In this document: positions 39,251 through 47,847 of the stretch, one piece after another
Layout of the letters: every line of letters starts with the position of its first letter
How positions within the stretch are numbered: position 1 is the stretch's first letter
From: Enterococcus thailandicus
Lineage (GTDB): Bacteria; Bacillota; Bacilli; Lactobacillales; Enterococcaceae
DNA length: 64,000 bases
Assembly (NCBI RefSeq): GCF_001886265.1
Contig: NZ_JXLE01000006.1
Span: forward strand, 1-64,000
Reading direction: 5' to 3'
Notes under the pieces: generated by a model
Told to the model about the DNA's origin: nothing
The model's database searches: none
Seen by the model: only the letters and a program-made list of their open reading frames with translations
Position numbers and translations under genes: made by a program

Positions 39251-39564
39251 ATGAATCCTCCTATGTGGTTGTTAACTGAGGATGTAGCTTCTTTTTGCTA
39301 CCCCGTCGATTTGTTCGGTCAAAGTGAAGTCGTTCTCTTTTTGACAGTGGCCACTATAACTATTTATGCGCAGAGCCGCTGTGACACCACCGAAAAATCA
39401 CTTTGCGAAGTTTAGTTAGGCATTAGAAAAGCCAAACGGGTCACGTTCAGCTTTATCATTGTTATGACATCTGATCTCCGGATGTAACGACATTCAAAGT
39501 CAGTCCAATTTATCTTCATCTTTCGGCAATAGGTTATTCTACCATAGTAACTTGTTTTCTGCAA
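39251..39564 (-). promoter_or_regulatory. cshA promoter and 279-nt leader
   Basis: Minus-strand TTGCAG (39564-39559), 17 nt, TAGAAT (39541-39536) predict a start near 39529 and a leader of about 279 nt with no ORF. Several hairpins are visible, for example GTAGC/GCTAC near 39282-39301. Cold-induced helicase genes in other bacteria often have long regulatory leaders. It explains most of the 438-nt gap; 39565-39688 holds a TATAAT promoter for the next plus-strand gene. Confidence 0.55.
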
Positions 39565-39688
39565 GTTTCCAGTTTTTATTTCAAGCAAGAACAATCTTTT
39601 TACAAAACTAGTTCTGCTACAAGAGAAATAAACTTCTTTACTTCTTTTTTTGTTATAATTCATAAAAAACTGAAAGGAGATCTAATTT

Positions 39689-39979
39689 ATGCTAGTTCTC
39701 GCACTTTTGACAGGTATTGGTACATTTTTCAATTACTCTGCTATTACGAACCATACTTATTCATTGTCTTTAGCGATTTTTTTCCAATTAATTCTTTTTG
39801 GCTTAACATTAATTCCTTTGCTTAGTTACAAAGGTAGACGTTCTCGCCCAAGTTATGATGGCGGCTGGTACACGATTTGGACGATTCCTTTTGCACTGAT
39901 TATTCTATCTTTTCTAGGTAATTTAGCTGCGCTAGTTATCTTTTTGTTGAACCAATTTGGTTATCTCTCAGGCTTCTAG
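39689..39979 (+). CDS. Small uncharacterised membrane protein
   Basis: Not recognised; 96 aa with three probable membrane helices (about residues 2-20, 25-45 and 66-90) and a short basic loop YKGRRSRPSYDGG. AAAGGAG ribosome binding site and a TATAAT box at 39652-39657 support expression. Followed by its own terminator. Lies in the segment between murF and cshA. Confidence 0.7.
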   Translation: MLVLALLTGIGTFFNYSAITNHTYSLSLAIFFQLILFGLTLIPLLSYKGRRSRPSYDGGWYTIWTIPFALIILSFLGNLAALVIFLLNQFGYLSGF

Positions 39980-39994
39980 AATTTTCTAGAAGCT
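39971..39994 (+). terminator. Terminator of 96-aa gene
   Basis: Stem GCTTCTAGA/TCTAGAAGC followed by T7, overlapping the stop codon region of the preceding gene. Confidence 0.75.
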
Positions 39995-40016
39995 TTTTTA
40001 TTGGCATGCAATATCT

Positions 40017-40226
40017 CTACGATGTTTCGTCAACATATTCCAATAAGTCAGCAGGTTGGCATGACAATACCTGACAAATTTTTTCAAGTGTCGAAAATCG
40101 AATTGCTTTTGCTTTACCTGTTTTTAAAATGGACATGTTTGCTTGGGTGATTCCGACACGCTCAGCCAATTCTGTAACACTCATATTACGTTTGACTAAC
40201 ATAATATCAAGATTCACTTTTATCAT
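40017..40226 (-). CDS. XRE-family regulator, YozG-like
   Basis: Small DNA-binding protein of 69 aa consisting only of a helix-turn-helix (MSVTELAERVGITQANMSIL, recognition helix then KAIRFSTLEKICQVL). This type commonly pairs with DUF2975 membrane proteins. It follows the DUF2975 gene by 53 nt on the same strand, with GAGGTGA before ATG. Likely an autoregulator of the pair. Confidence 0.88.
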   Translation of the reverse strand: MIKVNLDIMLVKRNMSVTELAERVGITQANMSILKTGKAKAIRFSTLEKICQVLSCQPADLLEYVDETS

Positions 40227-40279
40227 TTTTGTTCACCTCTTCAGTCTGGTTAAGAAATCGAATACTCATTCTCTGTTGG

Positions 40280-40753
40280 TTAAATAGTCAACTCATAATC
40301 TAACTTCAACTCAATTGCATTTTTAAGAAGCTTTTCGATAATCGAAACGAAGGTCGCTACTGCTAGTGGAATAATCAACATACCCAAGCCAATAATCATC
40401 ACGCCTGGTGCATCATCATTGTCTGCAATATAATAAACAAAAGGTACAGTCCCTATAAGTACGATAAATTCCATGATTGTTAAACGAAAAATTGCCCGAA
40501 CGTAAATCAAGCTCATCGCCGAGAATGCACGATCATTATCCACTAAAACTAACATTCGATACATGTAATAAATGATTAAAAGGGAAGCAATCGCTGACAA
40601 ATAAAGTGAGATGCTGGCAAGTACTTGCTCTGGAAACACGGAATGCTCATTGATTGAAAACAGTAGTCCCATGGTTAGTAAAAAGCTGAGAAACAGAATA
40701 AATGCCACTAAACCTGCTAAAATAAATTTTAAAAAAGTTGTTTTTGGTTTCAT
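40280..40753 (-). CDS. DUF2975 membrane protein
   Basis: 157 aa with four predicted membrane helices (about 10-32, 45-66, 90-112 and 118-138) and the short loop VDNDRAFSAMSLIYVRAIFRLT that is typical of DUF2975. Molecular role unknown. It heads a two-gene unit with the XRE regulator. GGGGAG ribosome binding site, 9 nt from ATG. Confidence 0.82.
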   Translation of the reverse strand: MKPKTTFLKFILAGLVAFILFLSFLLTMGLLFSINEHSVFPEQVLASISLYLSAIASLLIIYYMYRMLVLVDNDRAFSAMSLIYVRAIFRLTIMEFIVLIGTVPFVYYIADNDDAPGVMIIGLGMLIIPLAVATFVSIIEKLLKNAIELKLDYELTI

Positions 40754-40786
40754 AAATACAATCTCCCCTACCTTTAAGATAAAAAT

Positions 40787-40828
40787 AGTATAACGTTCTC
40801 TATATCGTAAAACAATATGTACATATTG
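40787..40828 (-). promoter_or_regulatory. Promoter and palindromic operator of DUF2975-XRE unit
   Basis: Minus-strand TTGTTT (40815-40810), 17 nt, TATACT (40792-40787). The perfect 16-bp palindrome CAATATGTACATATTG (40813-40828) overlaps the -35 box. A likely binding site for the downstream XRE protein. Confidence 0.6.
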
Positions 40829-40856
40829 AAAAACAATAAAATTTTAAACAAAAAAG

Positions 40857-40876
40857 AGTACGATTTCTCGTACCCT
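40857..40876 (-). terminator. Terminator of murF
   Basis: Eight-base stem GAGTACGA/TCGTACCC (one G-U) with a 4-base loop and T6 on the minus strand, 14 nt past the murF stop. Confidence 0.75.
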
Positions 40877-40890
40877 TGCTATTACTAAAT

Positions 40891-42240
40891 TTAGTTGAGC
40901 TTTTGTAATCTTTCAACTACTTCATACAAGCCCATTCCATTACTTCCTTTTAAAACAATACTGTCTTCTGCTTCCAATTGTGTTTCAATTTCTTGAATTA
41001 AAGCTTGCTTATCCTTTTCAAAATAAAAAACAGGTAGTTCACCACTTACTTGTAGGGCATCACGTAAATTTTCCATTTGACTACCATATAAAAAGATTCC
41101 CGCGAATTTATCAGGATCGATATGCTCACTCATTTGGGCATGCATTGTTGGAGAGTCCGGACCAAGTTCTAACATGTCAGCAAGAACCGCAAAACGGCGA
41201 CCATTCGTTGGTAATTTTTGGAAAGTTTCTAAGACTAATCCCATCGCTGTTGGATTTGCATTATAAACATCGCTCAAAATCGCTGCTCCATTTCCAGCTG
41301 TTAACCATTCCGTTCGATTTTGCGTTATTGCAACTGTCGCAAAGCCTTGACGAATTTCTTCAATGGATAAACCAAAGAAGCGACCAACGGTATAAGCAAT
41401 CAACGCATTCGTTACATTGTAACTTCCTGGTAAAGGTATCGTGAATGATTCGCCTGCAACTGTAAATGTCGTAGCTGTTTTTTCTTCCCTTGTTACCTCG
41501 CCTCGCACGTCACCCTCAGCAAGCCCAAATGTTGTTACTTCTTGTGACAAATTCTGACTTAGTGGTTTCAATAATGGCTCATTCGCTGGAATGATCAATA
41601 GACCTTTCTTCGACAAACCATCAACGATTTCCATTTTTGCTTTTGCAATCCCTTCACGAGAACCAAGATTTTCAATATGGGCTTCTCCAATCATAGTGAT
41701 TGCAGCAACTTTTGGCTGTGCCATTTGAGATAACTCCGTGATCTCATTAGCATGATCCATTCCCATTTCTAAGACCAATTTTTCTGTTTCTTCCGGCATA
41801 TGCAAAATAGTGTACGGTAAACCAATATTGTTGTTATAGTTTCCTTGCGTTTTATACGTCCGATATCGTTGTGCTAAAACGGAAGCGGTCAAATCTTTCG
41901 TTGTTGTTTTTCCGTTACTTCCTGTAACTGCAATTACTTCTGCGCCAACTTTTGCTAAATAATATTTTGAAAGTGCCTGCATTGCCTTCAATGTGTCTTC
42001 GACTGGAATCACTGAAATTTCTGTAGGTGCTTGAGCCATGTCCCAACTCCAGAAAGTGGCTGTTGCTCCATTTTCAATGGCTTGTTGAATAAACTCATGG
42101 CCATCACGCGCACCCGCAAGTGGTACGAACAAACTACCTTCAGTGACTTTTCGACTATCAAATTCAACATTTGTGATTTCAACGCTCTTCTCGCAATGAC
42201 TTGAAAGTGCCTCTGCAATTTCTTGACTTGTTACCTTCAT
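40891..42240 (-). CDS. murF: UDP-MurNAc-tripeptide:D-Ala-D-Ala ligase
   Basis: Adds D-Ala-D-Ala to UDP-MurNAc-tripeptide. 449 aa: substrate domain, central ATPase domain with VIAVTGSNGKTTTKDL (about residues 105-120), YNNNIGLPYTIL, MGMDHANEI, and C-terminal domain with LSDVYNANPTAM. Start set at MKVTSQEIAEAL, 7 nt after AGGAGAG; the longest frame adds 31 residues over the upstream terminator. Downstream of ddl, which supplies its dipeptide substrate. Confidence 0.96.
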   Translation of the reverse strand: MKVTSQEIAEALSSHCEKSVEITNVEFDSRKVTEGSLFVPLAGARDGHEFIQQAIENGATATFWSWDMAQAPTEISVIPVEDTLKAMQALSKYYLAKVGAEVIAVTGSNGKTTTKDLTASVLAQRYRTYKTQGNYNNNIGLPYTILHMPEETEKLVLEMGMDHANEITELSQMAQPKVAAITMIGEAHIENLGSREGIAKAKMEIVDGLSKKGLLIIPANEPLLKPLSQNLSQEVTTFGLAEGDVRGEVTREEKTATTFTVAGESFTIPLPGSYNVTNALIAYTVGRFFGLSIEEIRQGFATVAITQNRTEWLTAGNGAAILSDVYNANPTAMGLVLETFQKLPTNGRRFAVLADMLELGPDSPTMHAQMSEHIDPDKFAGIFLYGSQMENLRDALQVSGELPVFYFEKDKQALIQEIETQLEAEDSIVLKGSNGMGLYEVVERLQKLN

Positions 42241-42317
42241 GTATTTTCTCTCCTCAGAAGAGGTCACTCCAGAAAAAAAAACAGTTACTCCTTTCTGAAA
42301 TGCCTGTCTATTCATAA

Positions 42318-42350
42318 AAAGGGGTTGCGACAATCATTGTCACACCCCTT
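42318..42350 (-). terminator. Terminator between ddl and murF
   Basis: Imperfect 16-bp stem AAGGGGTTGCGACAAT with its partner, T-rich on both sides; just after the ddl stop. Confidence 0.7.
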
Positions 42351-42355
42351 CTTTT

Positions 42356-43432
42356 TTATTCGTGTGCTTCAAAAAAGCCTTGTCTTTGTTCATAGCGGTT
42401 CATTCCTAATTGAATCAGTTCTTCAATTAAGTCACCATATTTTAATCCCATGTTTTCCCATAATAAAGGATACATACTGAATTCAGTGAATCCCGGCATT
42501 GAGTTTAATTCGTTTAAGAACAACTCATTTTTACTTGTCAAGAAGAAGTCACAACGGCTTAAGCCACTTCCACCAAGCATTGTGTAAGCCAATTTTGCAT
42601 ATTCCTGTGCTTTTTGATGTACTTCTTCAGGTACTTCAGCAGGAATTTTCATTTCTATTTTATTATCAATGTATTTTGCATCATAGTCATAAAAAGCAAC
42701 ATCTTTCACGATTTCTCCAGGTAAAGTTGTTCGCACATCTTCATTACCTAAAACAGCTACTTCAATTTCACACGCTTCAATTCCTTGTTCGACGATTGCA
42801 CGAGAATCAAATTGATAAGCTGTTTCCAACGCATTTTGAAGCTCTTCACGATTTTCAGCCTTTGTAATTCCAACACTTGAACCCATATTTGCTGGTTTAA
42901 CAAACATTGGATACAACAGGGAACCTTCACATTGATCAAAAATCTTTTTCGGATTTTCTTTCCATTGATTTTTTAATACGGGTACATAAGGAACTTGTGG
43001 AACACCCGCAGCCTGTAAAATGTACTTCGTCATAATTTTATCCATTGCACAAGCACTTGTCAGTACGCCTGCACCAACATAAGGCAGATTTAACGTTTCC
43101 AAAAATCCTTGAATCGTTCCATCTTCTCCATTCGGACCATGAAGGACTGGAAAAACGATTGTTCCTTCTTCTTTGATTTCACCTGGGTTAATGACTTTCC
43201 CAGTGAATCCTTCTGTTACTTTTCCACTTGGATCCCATGTCAAATGTAATAATTCTTTGTTATCAGGTTTTTCTGTTAATAATGGGCCCTTGACCCACTG
43301 TCCATCTTTGCTAATAAAAACGAGTTGAACTTGATAATATGCGTAATAAATGGCATTTAAAACAGAAAACGCCGAAAGAATAGATACGTCGTGTTCTGCA
43401 CTACGTCCACCATATAGTAAAGTAATCTTCAA
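42356..43432 (-). CDS. ddl: D-alanine--D-alanine ligase
   Basis: Makes D-Ala-D-Ala, the dipeptide bound by vancomycin. 358 aa ATP-grasp enzyme: KITLLYGGRSAEHDVS, HGPNGEDGTIQGF, ATP site KPANMGSSVGI, omega-loop FYDYDAKY, and NELNSMPGF metal-site end. The YDYDAKY loop is of the D-Ala, not D-Lac, kind. TTG start at 43432, 7 nt after AGGAGG; the longest frame's extra 34 residues are not family-like. Closest in feel to E. faecium-group Ddl. Confidence 0.96.
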   Translation of the reverse strand: MKITLLYGGRSAEHDVSILSAFSVLNAIYYAYYQVQLVFISKDGQWVKGPLLTEKPDNKELLHLTWDPSGKVTEGFTGKVINPGEIKEEGTIVFPVLHGPNGEDGTIQGFLETLNLPYVGAGVLTSACAMDKIMTKYILQAAGVPQVPYVPVLKNQWKENPKKIFDQCEGSLLYPMFVKPANMGSSVGITKAENREELQNALETAYQFDSRAIVEQGIEACEIEVAVLGNEDVRTTLPGEIVKDVAFYDYDAKYIDNKIEMKIPAEVPEEVHQKAQEYAKLAYTMLGGSGLSRCDFFLTSKNELFLNELNSMPGFTEFSMYPLLWENMGLKYGDLIEELIQLGMNRYEQRQGFFEAHE

Positions 43433-43692
43433 AAGATTGTCCTCCTGTATTTTCAAATCATTCAGTGATTTACCTCCATATTTTAGCACAAAATGAAAAT
43501 AATCGACCAACTTATTTGTAAAAAAGTGCGACAAAAATCATTCACAACTTTTTTTCACGGTAAACTCCTTTGAAAAAATTTTTTCTTTTCTTCCTTGCTT
43601 AAAGCAAAAGAAAAAGACCAAGTAATCTTTCAACTTGATCTTTTTTATTTTATTCAATTAACATTAAAAAAAATCGTACAAAAAAGAAATTT

Positions 43693-44142
43693 TTATTTGC
43701 GTAGCTCTTTCATTGCATTAGTTAACGCGGACAAAAAATCTTCATGTTCTTTTTGCGTAAATGGTTTTGGTCCTTTTGTTCGCAGACCCGCCTTCCTTAA
43801 TTTGCTACTGTGATAACGTTGTTCTAATAAAGTATCTATATTTGTTTCATCAAACTCTTTACCTGTTTGGTGAAATACACGAACACCTTTAGCTAATACT
43901 AGAGAAGCCAATCCATAATCTTGTGTCACTAAAAAGTCCCCTGCATGGATTAAGCCAACAATTTTATAATCTGCACTGTCTGCACCACGATCAACATAAA
44001 CAAAGCGCACATTTTCCGGATATTCTTTCGTCGTATAGTGATCCACGCTCGTTACAATTACGACTTCTAGATTAAAAGCTCGTGCTACTTGAATCGCATC
44101 ATCTTTGACTGGTGAACCATCTCCATCAATGAATAGTCGCAT
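43693..44142 (-). CDS. YaiI/YqxD-family (DUF188) PIN-like protein
   Basis: Conserved protein of unknown role, 149 aa from MRLFIDGDGSPVKDDAI. The acidic DGDGSPV, SADYKIV, and ITQDYGLASLVLAKG segments resemble PIN-like nuclease active sites. Start picked for its GGAAGG site; the longer frame lies within the next gene. It overlaps the end of the upstream membrane-protein gene by 17 nt. Confidence 0.88.
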   Translation of the reverse strand: MRLFIDGDGSPVKDDAIQVARAFNLEVVIVTSVDHYTTKEYPENVRFVYVDRGADSADYKIVGLIHAGDFLVTQDYGLASLVLAKGVRVFHQTGKEFDETNIDTLLEQRYHSSKLRKAGLRTKGPKPFTQKEHEDFLSALTNAMKELRK

Positions 44143-45499
44143 TCTTTTTCGCTTCCTTCCATAAATAATAAACAATAACTGTCAGCAGAATCAGCACACT
44201 TAGGTTAAACCACTTTGCCTGCTCTACTAGTTGAATACTTTCAGCAGATTGCCTCATGGTACCTGTCATTCGTAGTAAGAAACGAATAGGCTGCCCCAAC
44301 TGTTTCGTTAAGAAAAGTAGGACACCCATCAAGAAAAATTGATGGGTCAAACTCCCTTTATTTTGCGTCGTATACTTCACGATTAAACGTTGATCTGGCG
44401 AAATTTCTTCCAACTGCTCATACAATTGATTTAAGTGACTACCAAGTAACGTATGTACCAAACTCAGTAAAAGGATGCCAATTGAGAAAGCATTGGGGCT
44501 AAATAATACGCCAAATGAAACAAGTAGTCCTAAGCAATAACTAGCAATCGAATGACCTTCAGGTAATTTTTTTGTTACAACTGGTCCGACTATCTTTGCC
44601 AAAATCAGCCCAACGATATATGGAAAATAGAGCGTCGTAGCTAATTGATTAAAGCCAGCAATGATTCCTAGATAAAAAGTGCCAAATAAAAATAAAAAAT
44701 TGCCAAGCATTCCATCTAAAAACGTCAATAAATTCAGCCAACTAGGTAATACCCATGTCTGCTTCTTTCGGCTTAAGTAGAACGTAATCAAAATATACAA
44801 CAATAAGATACTGAAAAGAGCAACATCAAATAATACCGTATCCATCAATAGTCGCGCAGTTCGCAACAAAAAAAGAGAAATAAAAAAGCCAAAAAATAAA
44901 ATTAATTCCTTTTTTTCAATCAAATTTCTTTGCACGTCTTTAAAATCTAACTCATAACGTGGGTAATGTTTGACTGTGTGATAAGCCATCACGTAAAGCA
45001 ACGTATAAAAACCTAGTGTTGCTGCTAATTGTAAAGGCATTGGTAAGCGAACAGCTTCATAAAGAAGTGCCAGCATAATTAACGCATAAATATATTTTTT
45101 GCCTTTAATATTGATGAATCCCTGTTGTTTTTCATGGAAGTTAACAGTGACATTTGCGGGAACGAGCCAAGCAGCACTAAGCCCTAGGCAAATCGCCGAA
45201 AGATAAAACAAAGGGAACGACAATAACCCGAACAAGCCAAGCAGTGAACCTGCACCTCCAACCAAAAGTGAGATCATCAGCAAAGTGTAACTATCTAAAC
45301 CAGCATGAATTCCTCGAATCAAAAACAAACCAGTCATTCGGAACGTATAAAACAAAGTAAATGGCAAAACGGTTGCCCAATTGTAACCGTTATTCAAACT
45401 CAAAAATAAAAGATACGGAATAAAAATCACCGTATTACTCAAAATAAACGGGGTTGTCTCAGTAAAATTACGACCAAATTGTTTCAGTCTGTCTAACAT
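44126..45499 (-). CDS. Multi-helix membrane protein, MFS-like
   Basis: 457 aa with about 12 predicted membrane helices and a short cytoplasmic start MLDRLKQFGRNFTETT. The overall plan, two six-helix halves with a middle loop at about 190-215, resembles an MFS transporter, but no signature motif is clear. Start at 45499, 8 nt after GAGGAG. Overlaps yaiI. An attenuator-like leader lies upstream at 45622-45755. Substrate unknown. Confidence 0.65.
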   Translation of the reverse strand: MLDRLKQFGRNFTETTPFILSNTVIFIPYLLFLSLNNGYNWATVLPFTLFYTFRMTGLFLIRGIHAGLDSYTLLMISLLVGGAGSLLGLFGLLSFPLFYLSAICLGLSAAWLVPANVTVNFHEKQQGFINIKGKKYIYALIMLALLYEAVRLPMPLQLAATLGFYTLLYVMAYHTVKHYPRYELDFKDVQRNLIEKKELILFFGFFISLFLLRTARLLMDTVLFDVALFSILLLYILITFYLSRKKQTWVLPSWLNLLTFLDGMLGNFLFLFGTFYLGIIAGFNQLATTLYFPYIVGLILAKIVGPVVTKKLPEGHSIASYCLGLLVSFGVLFSPNAFSIGILLLSLVHTLLGSHLNQLYEQLEEISPDQRLIVKYTTQNKGSLTHQFFLMGVLLFLTKQLGQPIRFLLRMTGTMRQSAESIQLVEQAKWFNLSVLILLTVIVYYLWKEAKKNATIH

Positions 45500-45621
45500 A
45501 ATCAAAACTCCTCGAATGGTCAATGACAAGTTTGTCGACCTTTAGTTAGTTCAAGTTTATCATTAAAGAGTGGACAAACCAATCTTATCAACCTCTGATC
45601 ACACCCAAAATAATCTTGATT

Positions 45622-45755
45622 AAAAAAAAAGAGGCACGACAAAATGTCGTGCCTCAACTGGTACTTGAATAATCAAGTAGATAAGCCCTTCTCCACAAAA
45701 GTCTTACCCGACACTGCCTACATCCGGTAGGTGATGAAAATCATCGCGTGCCTCC
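45622..45755 (-). promoter_or_regulatory. Candidate attenuator with 8-codon leader peptide
   Basis: Minus strand. GGAGG (45755-45751), 6 nt, then ATG at 45744, encoding MIFITYRM and TAG ending at 45718. Downstream, a perfect terminator hairpin GAGGCACGAC/GTCGTGCCTC (45655-45631) with T9. The same octamer GAGGCACG occurs both in the leader ribosome binding site (45754-45747) and in the terminator's 5' arm, so the 3' arm CGTGCCTC can pair with either. The gene downstream is the MFS-like protein (start 45499). Confidence 0.5.
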
Positions 45756-45796
45756 AAAATCAATTAGGTACTCTGTAAACCAGAGACCTTCTCGAC

Positions 45797-45850
45797 CCGT
45801 CGCATGTGACTACTTTATCACAAGTTACACTGTCATGCGAGTTCTTTTTT
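45797..45850. other. Hairpin at end of GNAT gene
   Basis: Arms TCGCATG and CATGCGA enclose about 28 nt, followed on the plus strand by GTTCTTTTTT. It overlaps the last codons of the GNAT gene. It could stabilise or end the minus-strand mRNA; no plus-strand gene needs it. Confidence 0.4.
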
Positions 45851-46327
45851 CATTTTATAGTCAACCATTTGAAAACCTTCGCCAATATCTGAGATTAATT
45901 CTTCCTCCAACTGAAAGCCTTGGTGCTTATAAACATCTATTGCATGGAGGTTATCTTGATTCACACGCAAAAAAATTTCGGAGACTTTTTCTTTTTTGGC
46001 AAGTTCTTCGTACCAATCGAAAACGGCTGAAGTTAGCCCTTGACCACGCACACTCGCCAATAAATATAATTTGCTTAAGTAAATGCTAGACTCAAATTTT
46101 TCATAGGCTGTGTATCCAACAGGTTGATCATCTTTTATTAATAAAAAATAATACACATCATTGCCTAATTCTTTTTGAATTTGTTCTTTTGATTGATAAG
46201 TGGCTAGCATGTAGTCCACTTGTGCTTGACCAATAATTGGCACAAACGCTTCTTGCCAAACATCATGAATGATTGGTAAAAGCTGATCAAGCTCTTCTTC
46301 TGTTGTCACACGCTTTTTTTCTAACAT
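45833..46327 (-). CDS. GNAT-family N-acetyltransferase
   Basis: Acetyl-CoA-dependent transferase of 164 aa. The GNAT core is visible: LSKLYLLASVRGQGLTSAVF (motif A with R/Q-x-x-G-x-G/A variant) and FLRVNQDNLHAIDVYKHQGF (motif B). Substrate unknown. GGAAAGGAAG ribosome binding site. Stands alone between the MFS-like and TVP38 genes. Confidence 0.88.
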   Translation of the reverse strand: MLEKKRVTTEEELDQLLPIIHDVWQEAFVPIIGQAQVDYMLATYQSKEQIQKELGNDVYYFLLIKDDQPVGYTAYEKFESSIYLSKLYLLASVRGQGLTSAVFDWYEELAKKEKVSEIFLRVNQDNLHAIDVYKHQGFQLEEELISDIGEGFQMVDYKMKKELA

Positions 46328-46382
46328 TGACTAACTTCCTTTCCGTACAGGTTGTTGCTATTATTCCATGAAAAAACAAATG

Positions 46383-46982
46383 CTACAAACCTTGTGCTTT
46401 TCTAAATAAATAAAGCATCATAAGTCCATATATTCCCACTGACCACGGCTTTAAAATCAAAATAATTCGCATGTATTCACGAAAAGACATTTTTGTTAAG
46501 CCGGCTACTAAGCAAACGAGATCGTCTGGTGCAAAAGGTAAAATCAACGTCCAAATCAAAAAACGGCGGATGTTTTGGGTATGTGCAGTCAATAATTGAT
46601 TAAATTTTTGATATTTTTTTGGTGATAAAATCAATTGAACGAAGCTTACGCCGTAGTAACGCACAAGTAAAAAGCCAAGTGCTTCACCGATTACTAATCC
46701 AATGTAGCTATAAACTAAGCCCCACCCAGTGCCAAACATCAGCATCCCTACAACAGATGAAATACCACCAGGCAAAATGGGAATGATTACTTGGATAATC
46801 TGTAACAAAATAAAAATCAATACCGCATATTGACCAAATTGTTGAATAAATACTTGCAACGAATCCGTTGATTGAAAAATTCCATGGCGATACGCATAGA
46901 TGGCAAGTATGAAAAATAAGCTAAAACCAATTATAGGTAAAATTTGAAAGATTCGCCGAATCGTTGATCGATAATTTTCCAT
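46383..46982 (-). CDS. TVP38/TMEM64-family membrane protein
   Basis: DedA-superfamily (VTT domain) membrane protein of 199 aa with about five or six helices. The core GGISSVVGMLMFGTGWGLVYSY and GEALGFLLVRYYG, and FAPDDLVCLVAGLTKM, are typical. Related proteins are proposed to scramble or move phospholipids or undecaprenyl phosphate; the role here is unproved. Monocistronic. Confidence 0.85.
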   Translation of the reverse strand: MENYRSTIRRIFQILPIIGFSLFFILAIYAYRHGIFQSTDSLQVFIQQFGQYAVLIFILLQIIQVIIPILPGGISSVVGMLMFGTGWGLVYSYIGLVIGEALGFLLVRYYGVSFVQLILSPKKYQKFNQLLTAHTQNIRRFLIWTLILPFAPDDLVCLVAGLTKMSFREYMRIILILKPWSVGIYGLMMLYLFRKAQGL

Positions 46983-47056
46983 AGCAGGTCTCCATCTCTT
47001 TTAAATTTTGTTTTTTCCTATACCTACGTTTTTAGAAAAAAGTTCCACAGAAAAAA

Positions 47057-47113
47057 GCAGCTGCTGAATCTTCTAGTCAAAACCCAACCGGAAATGTTGA
47101 TTCAGTCAACTGC
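47057..47113 (-). terminator. Terminator of udk
   Basis: Long imperfect stem GCAGTTGACTGAATC/GATTCAGCAGCTGC enclosing 28 nt, followed on the minus strand by T6. Confidence 0.65.
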
Positions 47114-47133
47114 TGTGTATTAAAAAGTCTTAC

Positions 47134-47763
47134 TTAATTATGGTTTAAGAAGCTAGCTACTTTTGTATTGATTAAATCAATTGCTACGTGGTTTTCGCCA
47201 CCTTCTGGAACAATAATATCCGCATACCGTTTAGTAGGTTCAATGAATTGATGATACATCGGTTTCACTACCGTTAAATATTGTTCAATAACAGAATCCA
47301 ACGTGCGGCCTCGTTCTTCCATGTCTCGTTTGATGCGGCGAATAATGCGAATGTCATCATCCGTATCAACATACAATTTTATATCCATCAACTCACGTAA
47401 ACGTTCATCTTCCAAAATCAAAATTCCTTCAAGAATAATGACTTCTTTTGGCTCTTCAACAATCGTTACTTGACTTCTAGTATGTTCTACGTAGTCGTAC
47501 ACGGGTTTTTCAATGGCTTCATAATTCAATAATTTTTCGACATGCTCAATTAGTAAGTCGTTATCAAAAGCAAATGGGTGATCATAGTTCGTGTTCAATC
47601 GTTCTTCAAAACTAAGATGACTTTGATCTTTATAATACGAATCTTGTTCAAGCATCATGATCGAGTGGTCTGGGAAATTACTAAAAATCGCACGACTGAC
47701 GCTCGTTTTGCCACTTCCTGATCCGCCCGTCACACCAATGATAATTGGCTTGCTTTTTGTCAT
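47134..47763 (-). CDS. udk: Uridine kinase
   Basis: Phosphorylates uridine and cytidine for pyrimidine salvage. 209 aa: P-loop [14 protein letters not shown] (about residues 9-22), [27 protein letters not shown] and [21 protein letters not shown] ribosome binding site. 84 nt downstream of the HAD nucleotidase, another nucleotide-metabolism candidate, but with its own likely promoter. Confidence 0.96.
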   Translation of the reverse strand: MTKSKPIIIGVTGGSGSGKTSVSRAIFSNFPDHSIMMLEQDSYYKDQSHLSFEERLNTNYDHPFAFDNDLLIEHVEKLLNYEAIEKPVYDYVEHTRSQVTIVEEPKEVIILEGILILEDERLRELMDIKLYVDTDDDIRIIRRIKRDMEERGRTLDSVIEQYLTVVKPMYHQFIEPTKRYADIIVPEGGENHVAIDLINTKVASFLNHN

Positions 47764-47847
47764 TAACTAAAACCTCTTTCATATCCTATTTTTCATTCCT
47801 ATCTATTATAGCGGAAAAATATGAAAATGCTACGATTTTTCTGAAAA

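Noticed and set aside
45622-45850. 6S RNA, SRP RNA or T-box
   Set aside because: No long rod-like pairing, no GGAAGGAAGCAG-type SRP motif and no T-box AGGGTGGNACCGCG.
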